Notes: generated by a model not told the origin, from the letters alone. A DNA stretch of 64,000 bases from Taylorella asinigenitalis ATCC 700933 (GCF_000687755.1 NZ_JHXN01000008.1:1-64000); one strand, 5' to 3'. Shown: positions 1-8,327, numbered from the stretch's first letter. Numbers and translations are program-made.

Positions 1-379
1 ATTGTAATTCTTCATCGTTAAAGATGTTTATCATTAAATACACGTTAAGCGTCCACACTATAAGGCTTAATGAAATTAATAACAAAAAAAATTGTATTAT
101 CTGATCAACTATTTTGTGTATATTTGAAAGAACATTAATGGCATCGTATTTGATGAAATTAACAATTGAAGTGATTAGCATTGCAGATGCTAAGGATGAG
201 ATAGGAATAAAAATAAGACAGAACTTAATTATTACATCTAGTGCAAATTCGCCATTATAAGGTTCAGGGTCATAGTCGAAGAACTTTATCAATTCTTCTT
301 CATTCAATTCAAATACAAAATAATAAATGGCTATGAAAGTATAAATAACCAATAAAAGTTTAAAGGTTTTAGCTAACAT
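1..379 (-). CDS. Membrane protein, candidate immunity partner of the adjacent effector (3' end beyond window)
   Basis: The minus strand is open from an ATG at 379 to the first base of the window without a stop, so at least 126 residues are present and the C-terminus lies outside. I see three hydrophobic stretches (about residues 7-21, 43-65 and 92-113) separated by an acidic loop (NEEELIKFFDYDPEPYNGEF), so an inner-membrane protein is likely. Its ATG overlaps the ancestral stop of the DUF2778 effector gene in the arrangement ATGTTAG, the kind of coupling usual for effector-immunity pairs. I do not recognise the family. The immunity role is inferred only from position and coupling. Confidence 0.55.
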   Translation of the reverse strand, partial: MLAKTFKLLLVIYTFIAIYYFVFELNEEELIKFFDYDPEPYNGEFALDVIIKFCLIFIPISSLASAMLITSIVNFIKYDAINVLSNIHKIVDQIIQFFLLLISLSLIVWTLNVYLMINIFNDEELQ

Positions 380-876
380 ACGCTGTTAATAGAATCTAGA
401 GCTCTAACAAGAATGATTCCGTATGTTCTGATGCTTGTACTTGGAATGTTCATCGGCTCTTGGTTTAAAAGCTAAGCCCTTAAAAAATCAAATTGACTTT
501 TATATGTAAGGGTTATACAACCTAATGATACACCACTTCCAACCTTGGGATGGAGTCTAAAAAGGCTTCTTTCATTTGAATTATAAGTCGTAAAGTCGTC
601 AATTTTATTATCAACTCTAAATAGAGCAAACCAGTCATCTTTCAGCGTTGGTTTGGGATTAATACCGAAATACTTAAGAGTTTCCTTGTAATGTCCCAAA
701 GGTCTATCAACAATCCAATAACTACCTGGAGGAATAGGAGCGTAGGTTATGTGAGCACACTCCAATCTATTGGTATAGGGATCCATTCCAGTAAAAGCGT
801 CAAATGTACCAATACCAGGACAAATCAACTTAGCTGATTTCTTGGAGTTATTAATTTCAAATCGACAAATTAGCAT
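373..876 (-). pseudogene. DUF2778 (Tlde1-like L,D-transpeptidase) T6SS effector with in-frame amber stop
   Basis: The reading frame from ATG 876 encodes a DUF2778-type protein: an IPPGSYWIV segment near residue 48, DWFALFRVD near 81, and the catalytic region RLHPKVGSGVSLGCITL near 107-123 with the His and Cys expected of L,D-transpeptidase-like Tlde1 effectors. A TAG (plus-strand 472-474) interrupts the frame after residue 134. The same frame then continues for about 32 more codons (LLNQEPMNIPSTSIRTYGII...) to a second TAG at 373-375. That tail resembles the IPGT...YG.I.V ending I recall for the family, and the total of about 167 codons is the usual size. The active-site half is intact, so it is either an inactivated gene, a shortened but active one, or a readthrough product. 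Family members act on peptidoglycan stems in rival cells. Confidence 0.7.
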
Positions 877-1637
877 GAGATTAATATGATAACTGGGAGT
901 ATTTACTAACTGCTATGATAATGAATCTTAATTTAGTTATTATTTCAATGGTAATTTCAGATTGACTATTGCAATTATATATTTGAAATTTTAAATCGTG
1001 TAAGGCGGAAAACGTAGTCCAGGGGCGAATGATATTGCAAAGAAGCAAATGAAAAATGTCAAAAGCAGTTCAGGTATGTCTGCTAGCTAATGTTTTAAAT
1101 CTTTATGAGACAGATAAATTTTAGTATTTCGGAAAATTAAAATAATTGAATTGTTAATATAAAAAATTTATTTTTTAAATTCATTGAATAATTTTTCGTA
1201 ACATTCGCAAAATCACATTTGCTAATACCTTTATACGAGGCTTTGGATAAAGCGGTAATGCATGTGCTAGTAGGATTAGTTTTGCTTAGAATAAGTCGGG
1301 TTTATAAATTGATTCCATAATAATTAAGAAACTGAAAATAAAAACTTTAATGGCTAAAGTTGGAACGCTCATTAACTTTAGAATGAGTGAACTTAAGAAA
1401 TACCTTACACATATCATAGGAGCTCCAAGCTTATAAAACATTAAAACCCCATTTGATGGTTAGTTAAAATTGAAAAGTGAGATATTTTTTTGACATCCCA
1501 TTTGGTAAAGATACAGCCCTATTCACTCTATAGAATGGGACAAATTATAGATAACCTACCTTCGAGGATTACTTTACATATCTCAAAGGGTCAAATCCAA
1601 AAAATAAAACTCAAAGAAGTTTATTTTGGGGGATAGT
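877..1637. other. AT-rich stretch with no recognisable gene
   Basis: About 760 bases without a credible reading frame, RNA gene or terminator. The sequence is very AT-rich and broken by stops in every frame, which fits old decayed coding DNA between the two effector loci. I could not identify what it came from. Confidence 0.6.
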
Positions 1638-2002
1638 ATGAGATTTATTAAATTTAAGTATTTTTATTCTATCCGTTTTAGGTTCAATCTCTTAATCAGC
1701 ATCGAAAGAAAACAAAAGAATATGGCATAATTTGAGAAGTTTTACTTTTTCAAGTTGTTTTGCTGGACAAGACAACAAAATCTTGTCTCTAGAAGGGATT
1801 ATATGGGCCAAAATATATGAAGGCAACTTAGAATTTGACCTTGATAATGTTATTTCCTATAAATGAATTAATTTATTAATCGCTAAAGGAGCCAATTACG
1901 TATTACATTGGCTTTTATAAACCTAGTGAAGATCATACTTAAACATTACTAGTAGTTACTTGTTTTGAATATGTGAATAACCCATCTAAGATGAATTTAT
2001 AA
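1638..2002 (+). pseudogene. Decayed Tai4-like immunity gene, relative of the downstream array
   Basis: A GGGGG ribosome-binding site precedes an ATG at 1638 encoding a basic, aromatic start (MRFIKFKYFYSIRF) that soon meets a stop. In another frame, around the Cys codon at 1756-1758, it reads FSSCFAGQDNKILSLEG followed by IIWAK. This parallels FATCLASQNLDVFREQGEIW in the gene at 2732. A third segment ends VVTCFEYVNNPSKMNL and a stop at 2000-2002, parallel to the Cys-containing C-termini of the array genes. At least two frameshifts and several stops separate the pieces. The span of about 120 codons corresponds to one C...C unit, whereas the intact genes carry two. Read as a dead single-unit immunity homologue. 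Confidence 0.6.
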
Positions 2003-2246
2003 GAAATAAATACAAAAGAATTTTGAAATCTCGATAGGATATATTAAGTTTTTATGAAATTCATTTGCTCCTTGAATTTATTTCAAACAAAATATTATTC
2101 TGAACAATGGGAAAATATGGCTAAATACAGGATGTTATACACTTATTGTATAAGAGTGGGATATATTATATTGCGATTGACACATTGGTTTAACTTATTT
2201 GGTCGAAAATGCAAATTAATCACCTTTTTTAAATTTAGAAACCGTT

Positions 2247-2750
2247 ATGAGCCGACCACAATACATTGATCTAACTAAACATTATCCTCAAAGAAGTTTA
2301 TATAAAGATTATATTACGTTGCATAAACATTTGGGGGGTACTGCAGCAATAAATTTAGGGAAAGAGTTCATTAATACTTGTGCTACACGTATAAGTGTCG
2401 CCCTTAATGGTGCAGGTCATACAATTGACTCCTATTATTTAAAGAAAATTGGTTTTCAATATTTTTCAGACAAAAATAAAAACCCGATAATCTATAGATT
2501 AGATGTATTAGTTAAATATTTGACTTATAAGTGGGGTAAACCAGAAATTTCTAAAAAAAATACTATTGAAGATTTTGGTAGAAATAAGGGAATAATGTAT
2601 TTTAATATAGCTTTTAAAGATGCTTCAGGGCATATAACACTTTTTAATGGATCTGGAACTAATTTTGGAAAATTCCCTGATATGGTCCATGACGATTATT
2701 TTGGTCTTAAGGCTTTGAATTACGTGAGTTTATGGATATTAAAAGATTAG
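2247..2750 (+). CDS. tae4: Type VI secretion amidase effector, Tae4 family
   Basis: A 167-residue protein with the Tae4 landmarks in order: FINTCATRISVALNGAG near residue 46 (catalytic Cys), IYRLDVLVKYLTYKWGKPE near 81-99, KGIMYFNIAF near 114-123, SGHITLFNGSGT near 128-139 (catalytic His), and the terminal SLWIL. Tae4 enzymes are NlpC/P60-like amidases that cleave the D-Glu-mDAP bond of peptidoglycan in the periplasm of a target cell after T6SS delivery. There is no signal peptide, as expected for a delivered toxin. The next gene, encoding a secreted Cys protein, begins 19 bases before this stop, so the pair is translationally coupled. No strong ribosome-binding site precedes the ATG. No T6SS structural gene is in the window. 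Confidence 0.88.
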   Translation: MSRPQYIDLTKHYPQRSLYKDYITLHKHLGGTAAINLGKEFINTCATRISVALNGAGHTIDSYYLKKIGFQYFSDKNKNPIIYRLDVLVKYLTYKWGKPEISKKNTIEDFGRNKGIMYFNIAFKDASGHITLFNGSGTNFGKFPDMVHDDYFGLKALNYVSLWILKD

Positions 2751-3382
2751 TACCAAAATTAGTGATATTTTTTTACTTTGTTGCCTTTATGGCTCTAAAA
2801 GCCGATGCTAAGGCACCTGAAGCGGATTATCCTAAGGAAATCTTATTTGCTACGTGTTTAGCTTCACAAAATTTAGACGTTTTTAGAGAGCAAGGAGAGA
2901 TTTGGTTAGAAGAATTGCGTAAAAATGATCAAAACAATTCTAAAAATTTTGATCATCTTTTTGAAAATTCAGTTCAAATAATATCTTCATTGCCAATTCC
3001 ATATTTTTCCGTAACAAAAGACAGATATCAGGAACCCGATCGCTTTTACACAAACCCACTTTTCGTCTGCCATAGATATGTGGATTTGTTTGCGAATGAA
3101 AGGCCTAAGAATTTTTCAATGTATGAACTTTTGTTTAAGGGTATAGAAACGTTTTACGAAAAAAACATTATTTTTGTAAATTGTATGAGTGAATTAACTA
3201 ATAATTCTTTTGGTGGTTTAGATTTTATAGATGGTACAGAAGCCGATATCAAGTTAAGTAGAGAGTTCAAGGATGCATTGCCACTTATACAAGATTTAAT
3301 CAAAAAAGATAACTCTGATATGAAATCGGTACCTGCGAAATACTGCTACCATTTTCAGCAAAGGCATAGTAGACAAAGATGA
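2732..3382 (+). CDS. Secreted Tai4-like immunity protein, array member 1
   Basis: 216 residues with a hydrophobic signal peptide (about residues 8-27, likely cleaved after ADAKA). The mature part shows two similar halves. The first has FATCLASQN and a QGEIWLEEL motif and ends near FVCHRYVDLF; the second has FVNCMSEL and ends near KYCYHFQQR. Each half thus has a C...C pair, the pattern I recall for Tai4, the periplasmic inhibitor of Tae4, which normally has a single unit of about 120 residues. It overlaps the tae4 stop by 19 bases and the next gene by four (ATGA). The likely role is to protect the producing cell from Tae4. The Tai4 link is inferred from architecture and context. Confidence 0.65.
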   Translation: MDIKRLVPKLVIFFYFVAFMALKADAKAPEADYPKEILFATCLASQNLDVFREQGEIWLEELRKNDQNNSKNFDHLFENSVQIISSLPIPYFSVTKDRYQEPDRFYTNPLFVCHRYVDLFANERPKNFSMYELLFKGIETFYEKNIIFVNCMSELTNNSFGGLDFIDGTEADIKLSREFKDALPLIQDLIKKDNSDMKSVPAKYCYHFQQRHSRQR

Positions 3383-4017
3383 AATTCATATATTATTTTT
3401 TGGTGTGCTTTAGTCTATGTTGGGTCACAGTGGCAAATGCAAAATACTTTATAGACAATATAGAGCAGGTTGAGGAGGAAATGGCCTTTGCAATTTGCCT
3501 TGAAAATCAACCCCATCCATATCTAGCAAACCAGGGCAATGAATGGCGTAAAAAACTAATTTCCAGAACGGCTGGACTGCTCGATTCTTCTGAGTTTTAT
3601 GATTTTAAAATTCTGTATTTTCTATGGAATTTTCCTCAGCTTTTTGATGAGGATAGAATTAGTAAAAAATATTTTTCAAATGGACTTTTCTTTTGTAAGC
3701 GTGCTGTTGAGCAAAGAAAATATTTTGAAAAGTATGAAGACGATTCTCTAAAAAGTTTTTTACAAATTCAAAAAAAGGAAATGATTGAAGGTATTTCATT
3801 CGAGTTTTGTTTGCAGTCATATTCAAACGAATATTTGTCAAACCTATCACACTCCTATCAAGACAGAAATATTCAATTTGACAGCGAATTTGTAAATAAA
3901 ATTAAAAACATTTCAATCCTTCAAAATACTGAATCCGAATCGCCCATTATGACGTGCTATCAAAAAACTAAGGGTAGTCAATTGCAGTCATTCATTAAGG
4001 AGTATCTCAGTGAATAA
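3379..4017 (+). CDS. Secreted Tai4-like immunity protein, array member 2
   Basis: 212 residues starting with a signal peptide (YFLVCFSLCWVTVANA, about residues 6-21). Two half-units follow. The first has FAICLENQPHPYLANQGNEW, then FFCKRAVEQ; the second has FEFCLQSY, then MTCYQKTKGSQLQSFIKEYL. These align by eye with the neighbouring paralogues at the Cys residues and at the Q...W spacing, while most other positions differ. The ATG overlaps the previous stop (ATGA) and the next GTG lies inside this gene's end, so the array is one transcript with coupled translation. A diverged copy of an immunity gene, perhaps against a different Tae4 variant; this specificity is an inference. Confidence 0.62.
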   Translation: MKFIYYFLVCFSLCWVTVANAKYFIDNIEQVEEEMAFAICLENQPHPYLANQGNEWRKKLISRTAGLLDSSEFYDFKILYFLWNFPQLFDEDRISKKYFSNGLFFCKRAVEQRKYFEKYEDDSLKSFLQIQKKEMIEGISFEFCLQSYSNEYLSNLSHSYQDRNIQFDSEFVNKIKNISILQNTESESPIMTCYQKTKGSQLQSFIKEYLSE

Positions 4018-4684
4018 GTATTTCTTTTTATTGATTTACCTGTTTTCTAACAGTGCTTTTGCAAGTGATTTAAACGTAAAAGAAGCTGCATTGATTTCAT
4101 GTTTTTCGTTACAGCAACATCCACTTTTAGTGCAAAACGCCCTAGAGTGGGAGCAGGAATATAAAACAAATGATTGGTTTGATGAAAGCCAATACACAAA
4201 AATTTTTAAATCTGTTTTAGAAATTGAAAAATCTCATCCAATGCATTTTCGCGAAAATACACAGAGTAACTGTGTTTCATGTTCTCAGAGTAGTCATATT
4301 GCTGAACCCATATATCACTGTTCTCTTGTATCCAATACTTTATCTAGAAATCCCCCGCCTCAAGAATATAAAAATATTAAATTTTCACCACTCACCAAAA
4401 AAGAAGCTATTGAAAACTTAATTGTAGAAAAATGTATTTCCCAGTCAGGTGATAATTTTTTTATCACTCAGTCAAATAGTACATCTACTCGTATGTCAAA
4501 TGATTTATCTGTATTGGATGAACATTTAGATTTTATAAATAATACTTTATTGCCTAAAGTGAAAGAATTTGCCAGTGAAAATTTTAGAAATTATCATGAT
4601 CTAAATGGTGTGCTTAAGTTTTGCTTCAAGTTGTCTGAAAAGCCTGAAATTCGTTCGATATTAAAAAATAATTTTGAGGATTGA
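4010..4684 (+). CDS. Secreted Tai4-like immunity protein, array member 3
   Basis: 224 residues, GTG start overlapping the previous gene by eight bases, short signal peptide (YFFLLIYLFSNSAFA). First half: ISCFSLQQHPLLVQNALEWE and YHCSLVSNTL. Second half: VEKCISQSGDNFF and LKFCFKLSEKPEIRSIL. An extra pair of cysteines (SNCVSCSQ, near residue 91) is not in the other copies and could form an additional disulfide. A 65-codon frame at 4224-4421 in another phase is a shadow. Same inferred role as its neighbours. Confidence 0.6.
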   Translation: MNKYFFLLIYLFSNSAFASDLNVKEAALISCFSLQQHPLLVQNALEWEQEYKTNDWFDESQYTKIFKSVLEIEKSHPMHFRENTQSNCVSCSQSSHIAEPIYHCSLVSNTLSRNPPPQEYKNIKFSPLTKKEAIENLIVEKCISQSGDNFFITQSNSTSTRMSNDLSVLDEHLDFINNTLLPKVKEFASENFRNYHDLNGVLKFCFKLSEKPEIRSILKNNFED

Positions 4685-4685
4685 T

Positions 4686-5321
4686 ATGAACTTACTCTAT
4701 AGTCAGATAACACTTTTTATAAGTAGTTTAATATTAATATCTCATCCATCATTCTCAAATGAAATTGTTGACAAACTAGAGGAAGAAATTGCATTTTTTT
4801 CTTGTCTTCAGATGCAGGATGACGATATTTACAAATCAATAGGGAATTCTTGGAAAAAGGATTTTCTAAAGGAAAATCCAGTACATGATATCAATAGACG
4901 CAATGTGGGTAAGGCTGTAAAGTCTCTTGTTTCATCATTGCCACTAAAAGAATATATGTACTTGAAGCCAGAGTCAGATGGCGTGCCAAAGATTAATCAT
5001 AATGTATTTTATCTATGTAAGCGAGTGTCTTATAACTTAAATATAATGTCGCCCCCAATATCATTGGATTATAAAAATTGGAAAATTGAGGAGTTTCCGA
5101 TTATTAGCGATGAAGAAATGGGAGAAATTATAGCTTTCGAGGGATGTATGGCTAAACTGGGACATGAGTCGTTTATTAAAATGTCCAAACCCAAAATTTA
5201 CACTGATCAAATTAAAAAGCTAGGCGACGAATTAAGAAATTTTGACTTAAAAGATAGTGACCTGGCTGTTCGTGAATGTTTTAATTTCTCGAAAAATGTA
5301 AACGTTAAATCAATACGTTAA
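4686..5321 (+). CDS. Secreted Tai4-like immunity protein, array member 4
   Basis: The frame opens at a TTG (4674), but GAGGA at 4676-4680 sits five bases before the ATG at 4686, so I start there (211 residues). A signal-like hydrophobic segment (ITLFISSLILISHPSFS) precedes the mature part. First half: FFSCLQMQDDDIYKSIGNSW and YLCKRVSYNL. Second half: FEGCMAKLGHESF and VRECFNFSKNVN. It is last in the array; about 210 bases without a gene follow. The four copies share mainly cysteines and a few aromatic or Gln positions, so the duplications are old or fast-evolving. Confidence 0.6.
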   Translation: MNLLYSQITLFISSLILISHPSFSNEIVDKLEEEIAFFSCLQMQDDDIYKSIGNSWKKDFLKENPVHDINRRNVGKAVKSLVSSLPLKEYMYLKPESDGVPKINHNVFYLCKRVSYNLNIMSPPISLDYKNWKIEEFPIISDEEMGEIIAFEGCMAKLGHESFIKMSKPKIYTDQIKKLGDELRNFDLKDSDLAVRECFNFSKNVNVKSIR

Positions 5322-5529
5322 ATCTTTATTCACAAAGAAGGAATAACCAGCCCCTTAAGAATTATAAATAGCTAAAGAAATAGCCCTTGTCGTTCCACTC
5401 ATGTCTGCTGAGCTTGAAGACCCTAGCCGTTGACTAAATTCGCTACCTGCCTCCAAACCCAAAAATCTAGTTACATTAACGTTTGCATATTCTTGTTAAA
5501 ATTACCGATTTTTTCATTACAAGTTGTAT

Positions 5530-5805
5530 ATGCAATACTTAATTCAAGCGCTTTACGCGGCAATTTATTATTTCTTCATATCTCCTTGGATTTATGTACC
5601 CGCAGTAGTGGTAGTGGTCGGGGACATTGCCACATTAATAAATCGAAAAAAATCAAACGAATCGGTATGGGTGGGCGAAGAAGATTCTCATAACACAAAA
5701 AAGACACCTTTGTTTTGGAGGCTTGTTTTCCTTGCTGGGGTGGCAATACCTTCGTATCTCACCATGCATTTAGTCCAACTATCCAGAGGTCGTAGCTATC
5801 CCTGA
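5530..5805 (+). CDS. Small membrane protein of unknown function
   Basis: The frame opens at TTG 5524 but ATG 5530 is the more likely start (91 residues). Two hydrophobic spans are visible, about residues 4-32 and 63-81, with a polar loop (NRKKSNESVWVGEEDSHNTKK) between. No family recognised. It sits between the immunity array and the ATPase-TOPRIM pair, and a hairpin follows its stop. It may be real or the surviving tail of a larger gene. An overlapping frame at 5430-5693 has low-complexity, Arg/Gly-rich coding and looks like a shadow. Confidence 0.4.
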   Translation: MQYLIQALYAAIYYFFISPWIYVPAVVVVVGDIATLINRKKSNESVWVGEEDSHNTKKTPLFWRLVFLAGVAIPSYLTMHLVQLSRGRSYP

Positions 5806-5817
5806 ATAGTCAATGAC

Positions 5818-5852
5818 TCCTAAGCCATAACCCCTCGAAATATGGCTTAGGG
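5818..5852. terminator. Hairpin between convergent genes
   Basis: CCTAAGCCAT and ATGGCTTAGG form a perfect 10-bp stem around a 13-base loop, just after the stop at 5805 and before the end of the minus-strand TOPRIM gene at 5887. There is no long T run on either side, so it would be a weak or atypical bidirectional terminator. Confidence 0.45.
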
Positions 5853-5886
5853 GCACACTAAAATATAAATAATATTTTTAGATTCT

Positions 5887-6450
5887 TTACTTAAACCAAA
5901 TATCTTTTGGGCTAATACTGACCTTACTATAGTCTTTAAATTTTTTTAGAAAAGATATTATTTTTTCTGGTAGTAAGTTATTTGAAATCCAAATACTCTT
6001 ATTATCGAAACCTTTTCGTTCTAATTTTTTTAGGAGGTTTTGATCTTTAATAAAGTTTGACTTAAATTCTTTGGAGCCTTGAGAAGAAAATAATTTGTAT
6101 AGGTCGTTTTTGTTTTTTAACAAAGAGCATGACTTTAACAATTCATCTTCCAAATTGTTAGCCTGACCTAATAAATAAACCTTACTAGCCTCTCTTATTA
6201 TTAAATTGCAGTTTGATTCAAAATAATCCAAATTGGTTAGATCATCTGTATCGAATATTAGGTAAACTATATTATCTTGACTTCTAGAAAATCGCCTGGT
6301 TTGTGTTGAAATCTTATTTTTATTAAACCAACAGCTAAGAATATTTATTCGTCCTGATTGTAAATAATCGTTTTGAATTAATGAATCAACCAAGTGTTTC
6401 TCAGTTTCACCCTCAACAAAATACCAATAGACATAGTTCTTTCTAGACAT
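5887..6450 (-). CDS. TOPRIM-like nuclease subunit of an ATPase-TOPRIM pair
   Basis: 187 residues. Near the start, YWYFVEGETEKHLVDSL has the acidic FVEGxTE motif of TOPRIM nucleases (OLD, RloB, AriB and related families). About 50 residues later VYLIFDTDDL provides the second acidic motif (DxDD). The remainder is Lys/Asn-rich, without a domain I can name. It overlaps the upstream ATPase gene by eight bases, so the two are co-translated. Pairs of an SMC/ABC-like ATPase and a TOPRIM effector are typical of phage-defence modules such as PARIS and class 2 OLD (Gabija-like). This protein is shorter than the AriB partners I recall, so a specific system cannot be named. Confidence 0.6.
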   Translation of the reverse strand: MSRKNYVYWYFVEGETEKHLVDSLIQNDYLQSGRINILSCWFNKNKISTQTRRFSRSQDNIVYLIFDTDDLTNLDYFESNCNLIIREASKVYLLGQANNLEDELLKSCSLLKNKNDLYKLFSSQGSKEFKSNFIKDQNLLKKLERKGFDNKSIWISNNLLPEKIISFLKKFKDYSKVSISPKDIWFK

Positions 6451-7618
6451 CTAATAAATCTTCCAGCTTAGAAGTATCTGGAATGGTACCAAATACATTG
6501 TTACGTAAGTAACCAATTAAACTGCGGTCATTTTTCTTTATCTTGTCTTCAGCTTGAACAACACTTGTGTGTTCTTGAGGTTTGTTCATAAATATATATG
6601 AATGTACTGGCAAGTTTAAATCAAGAACATCATAATTGTGAGTTGTATAAAATAACTGGGAGTGTCTAGGTAAATTTTGTATGATTAGGCTAATCATTTC
6701 TTGTTCTATTTCAGTGTGCACATAAGCCATAGCCTCATCCACATAAAATATAGAACTTATATCATTATCCCTAAATTGAACCATTACATCGAAGAGTCTG
6801 GCTATAGCTAAACCGTTAAAAGTGCCATTGGATAATCGATCTTTGTTTGTTATATCACCATAGGTATCAAGAACCAATTTATCTTTGTTTTTGAAATTGA
6901 TGGTAAAGCTCTGTAAATTGTGTTCATCATCTTTATTTTCAGATATATTCTCTATCAATGGGTCAAAGGTTTTTAGTACTGCTTCTAGTATTAGATTATT
7001 TTTTAATTGAGGCAATTGAGCTAAATCCTTTTGAATATTGGATTCAATTTGATAGAACCATCCAAAACAAGGGTTAGTTAAACCTTGAGAGATTAAAGAG
7101 AAAAATTCAAGAGAAAAAATATTTTCCTTAAATTCATAATAATTTTTGCTCTTCTTACTGTCTGAAATTAGATTAACCCGTTTCCTAGCTGAATAAACAG
7201 TATCTTTTAACCTTAGACGTGTGAAGTAGTAGGTGGCATTTATATGTGGAACATTTTCCAATTTAGACGGATGCCAAACTAGTTTCAGACGATTGAGTTT
7301 CTTATCTTCATCGTTAGGGAAAACATATTCAATTTCTATTTCTGCTTCCGAGGACTTATCATAGATAAATTTTTCTATTGATGGAATACGAGAAAGGCAA
7401 ACAAGAGCTTGTAAAGCATACAAAAGTTTACCTAAGGAACTTTTCCCGCTTGAATTAGAGCCCGAGATTATACAGACCTTTTTAAATCTGAAGTTATTGA
7501 ATTCTTCAAGAAATTCATCTGGAATAGTACTATGTTTAGATTTTCGCTTAATGCTTAAATCAATAAATATATCTTTAAAGGAGAAAAAATTCTTAATTTT
7601 TATCCCAGTAATTATCAT
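6443..7618 (-). CDS. AAA/ABC-type ATPase of a putative defence module
   Basis: A TTG opens the frame at 7630, but GGA seven bases before the ATG at 7618 favours the latter (391 residues). N-terminal IKIKNFFSFKDIFIDL is the usual opening of OLD/RecF-like ATPases. Walker A is GSNSSGKSS near residue 52, the signature-like LSNGTFNGLAIA lies near 262, Walker B is IFYVDEAM near 290, and the H-loop TTHN near 322. The architecture is AAA_15/AAA_21-type with a central insertion. Located upstream of, and overlapping, the TOPRIM gene. In such systems the ATPase senses phage components and unleashes the nuclease; that role is inferred here. Base composition is clearly more AT-rich than the core genes. 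Confidence 0.7.
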   Translation of the reverse strand: MIITGIKIKNFFSFKDIFIDLSIKRKSKHSTIPDEFLEEFNNFRFKKVCIISGSNSSGKSSLGKLLYALQALVCLSRIPSIEKFIYDKSSEAEIEIEYVFPNDEDKKLNRLKLVWHPSKLENVPHINATYYFTRLRLKDTVYSARKRVNLISDSKKSKNYYEFKENIFSLEFFSLISQGLTNPCFGWFYQIESNIQKDLAQLPQLKNNLILEAVLKTFDPLIENISENKDDEHNLQSFTINFKNKDKLVLDTYGDITNKDRLSNGTFNGLAIARLFDVMVQFRDNDISSIFYVDEAMAYVHTEIEQEMISLIIQNLPRHSQLFYTTHNYDVLDLNLPVHSYIFMNKPQEHTSVVQAEDKIKKNDRSLIGYLRNNVFGTIPDTSKLEDLLDV

Positions 7619-7766
7619 GATAAGTTCCAAATTCTGGAAGTTAATTGAACTTTAATATAACATGTCCAGAATTATATTTCAAAATCTTTGGCTACAAATT
7701 ACCCTAAATATTCTCGTAACAGTTCCCTAGCTACAATACCTTAACTTCCCCCTCAAACTTCTTCTG

Positions 7767-8303
7767 ATGAATACTCCAGCAGCCACATTAAACGAAATTA
7801 GCCCTAGATCTGGAATTAAAGGTGGTTTACTTATCTTTTTTGTCTATCAAATTTTGGATCTGGTTGGTTGGATAATCTACTATGGAATGATAAGTACAGT
7901 GCTATTTAAATTGCGCAGTTTAGTTATACAAACTTTTCAAAGTCATTCTGTAATTCCTAGTAACTATAATTTTGCACTTAATTTATTGCTTGCTACTGCT
8001 AGTTTAAATATTCTTGTGGGCTTTTATTCAATATTCTTAAAATACAAAATACTGCGTTTCACAAGGGATAAAAGCAATCCAAAATCTCCTAGAAAAATCG
8101 TTAAATTAATGTGGATTGATTATTTATGTAATCTTATGGGTTATGGGTTTTTATTAATTAGCGTGTTTTCTTTAAATGGATTCAGAACAAATAATGCCCT
8201 GGAATTCGGAACTGTCGCTGGTCTAATAGGTTTCAAAATTATGTGGACTTGGTATTTTAAAAATTCAACTAGAGTTTTTAATACATACGGGGCAAATGCC
8301 TAA
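7767..8303 (+). CDS. DUF2569-like membrane protein, copy 1
   Basis: 178 residues with four predicted membrane spans (about 20-45, 68-90, 112-130, 145-160) and the C-terminal signature KIMWTWYFKNSTRVFNTYG, like the W..YF..S.RV..T ending I recall for DUF2569. The function of the family is unknown. A second, diverged copy follows 24 bases downstream. Together they sit between the defence-like pair and secB. Low GC and lack of a known pathway suggest accessory genes. Confidence 0.5.
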   Translation: MNTPAATLNEISPRSGIKGGLLIFFVYQILDLVGWIIYYGMISTVLFKLRSLVIQTFQSHSVIPSNYNFALNLLLATASLNILVGFYSIFLKYKILRFTRDKSNPKSPRKIVKLMWIDYLCNLMGYGFLLISVFSLNGFRTNNALEFGTVAGLIGFKIMWTWYFKNSTRVFNTYGANA

Positions 8304-8327
8304 GCTTATATATTTCAGGATTTAAGA

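Noticed and set aside
413-475. Plus-strand 20-codon hydrophobic frame (MIPYVLMLVLGMFIGSWFKS)
   Set aside because: It is the complement of the displaced tail of the DUF2778 effector, which explains the open frame.
2054-2269. 71-codon plus-strand frame before tae4
   Set aside because: No recognisable motif, aromatic/AT-driven composition, overlaps the tae4 start in another frame. A distant likeness of its CSLNLFQ...QW stretch to the immunity proteins is too weak to claim.
5430-5693. 87-codon frame rich in Ser, Gly and Arg
   Set aside because: Overlaps the better membrane-protein frame at 5530-5805 and lacks a ribosome-binding site.
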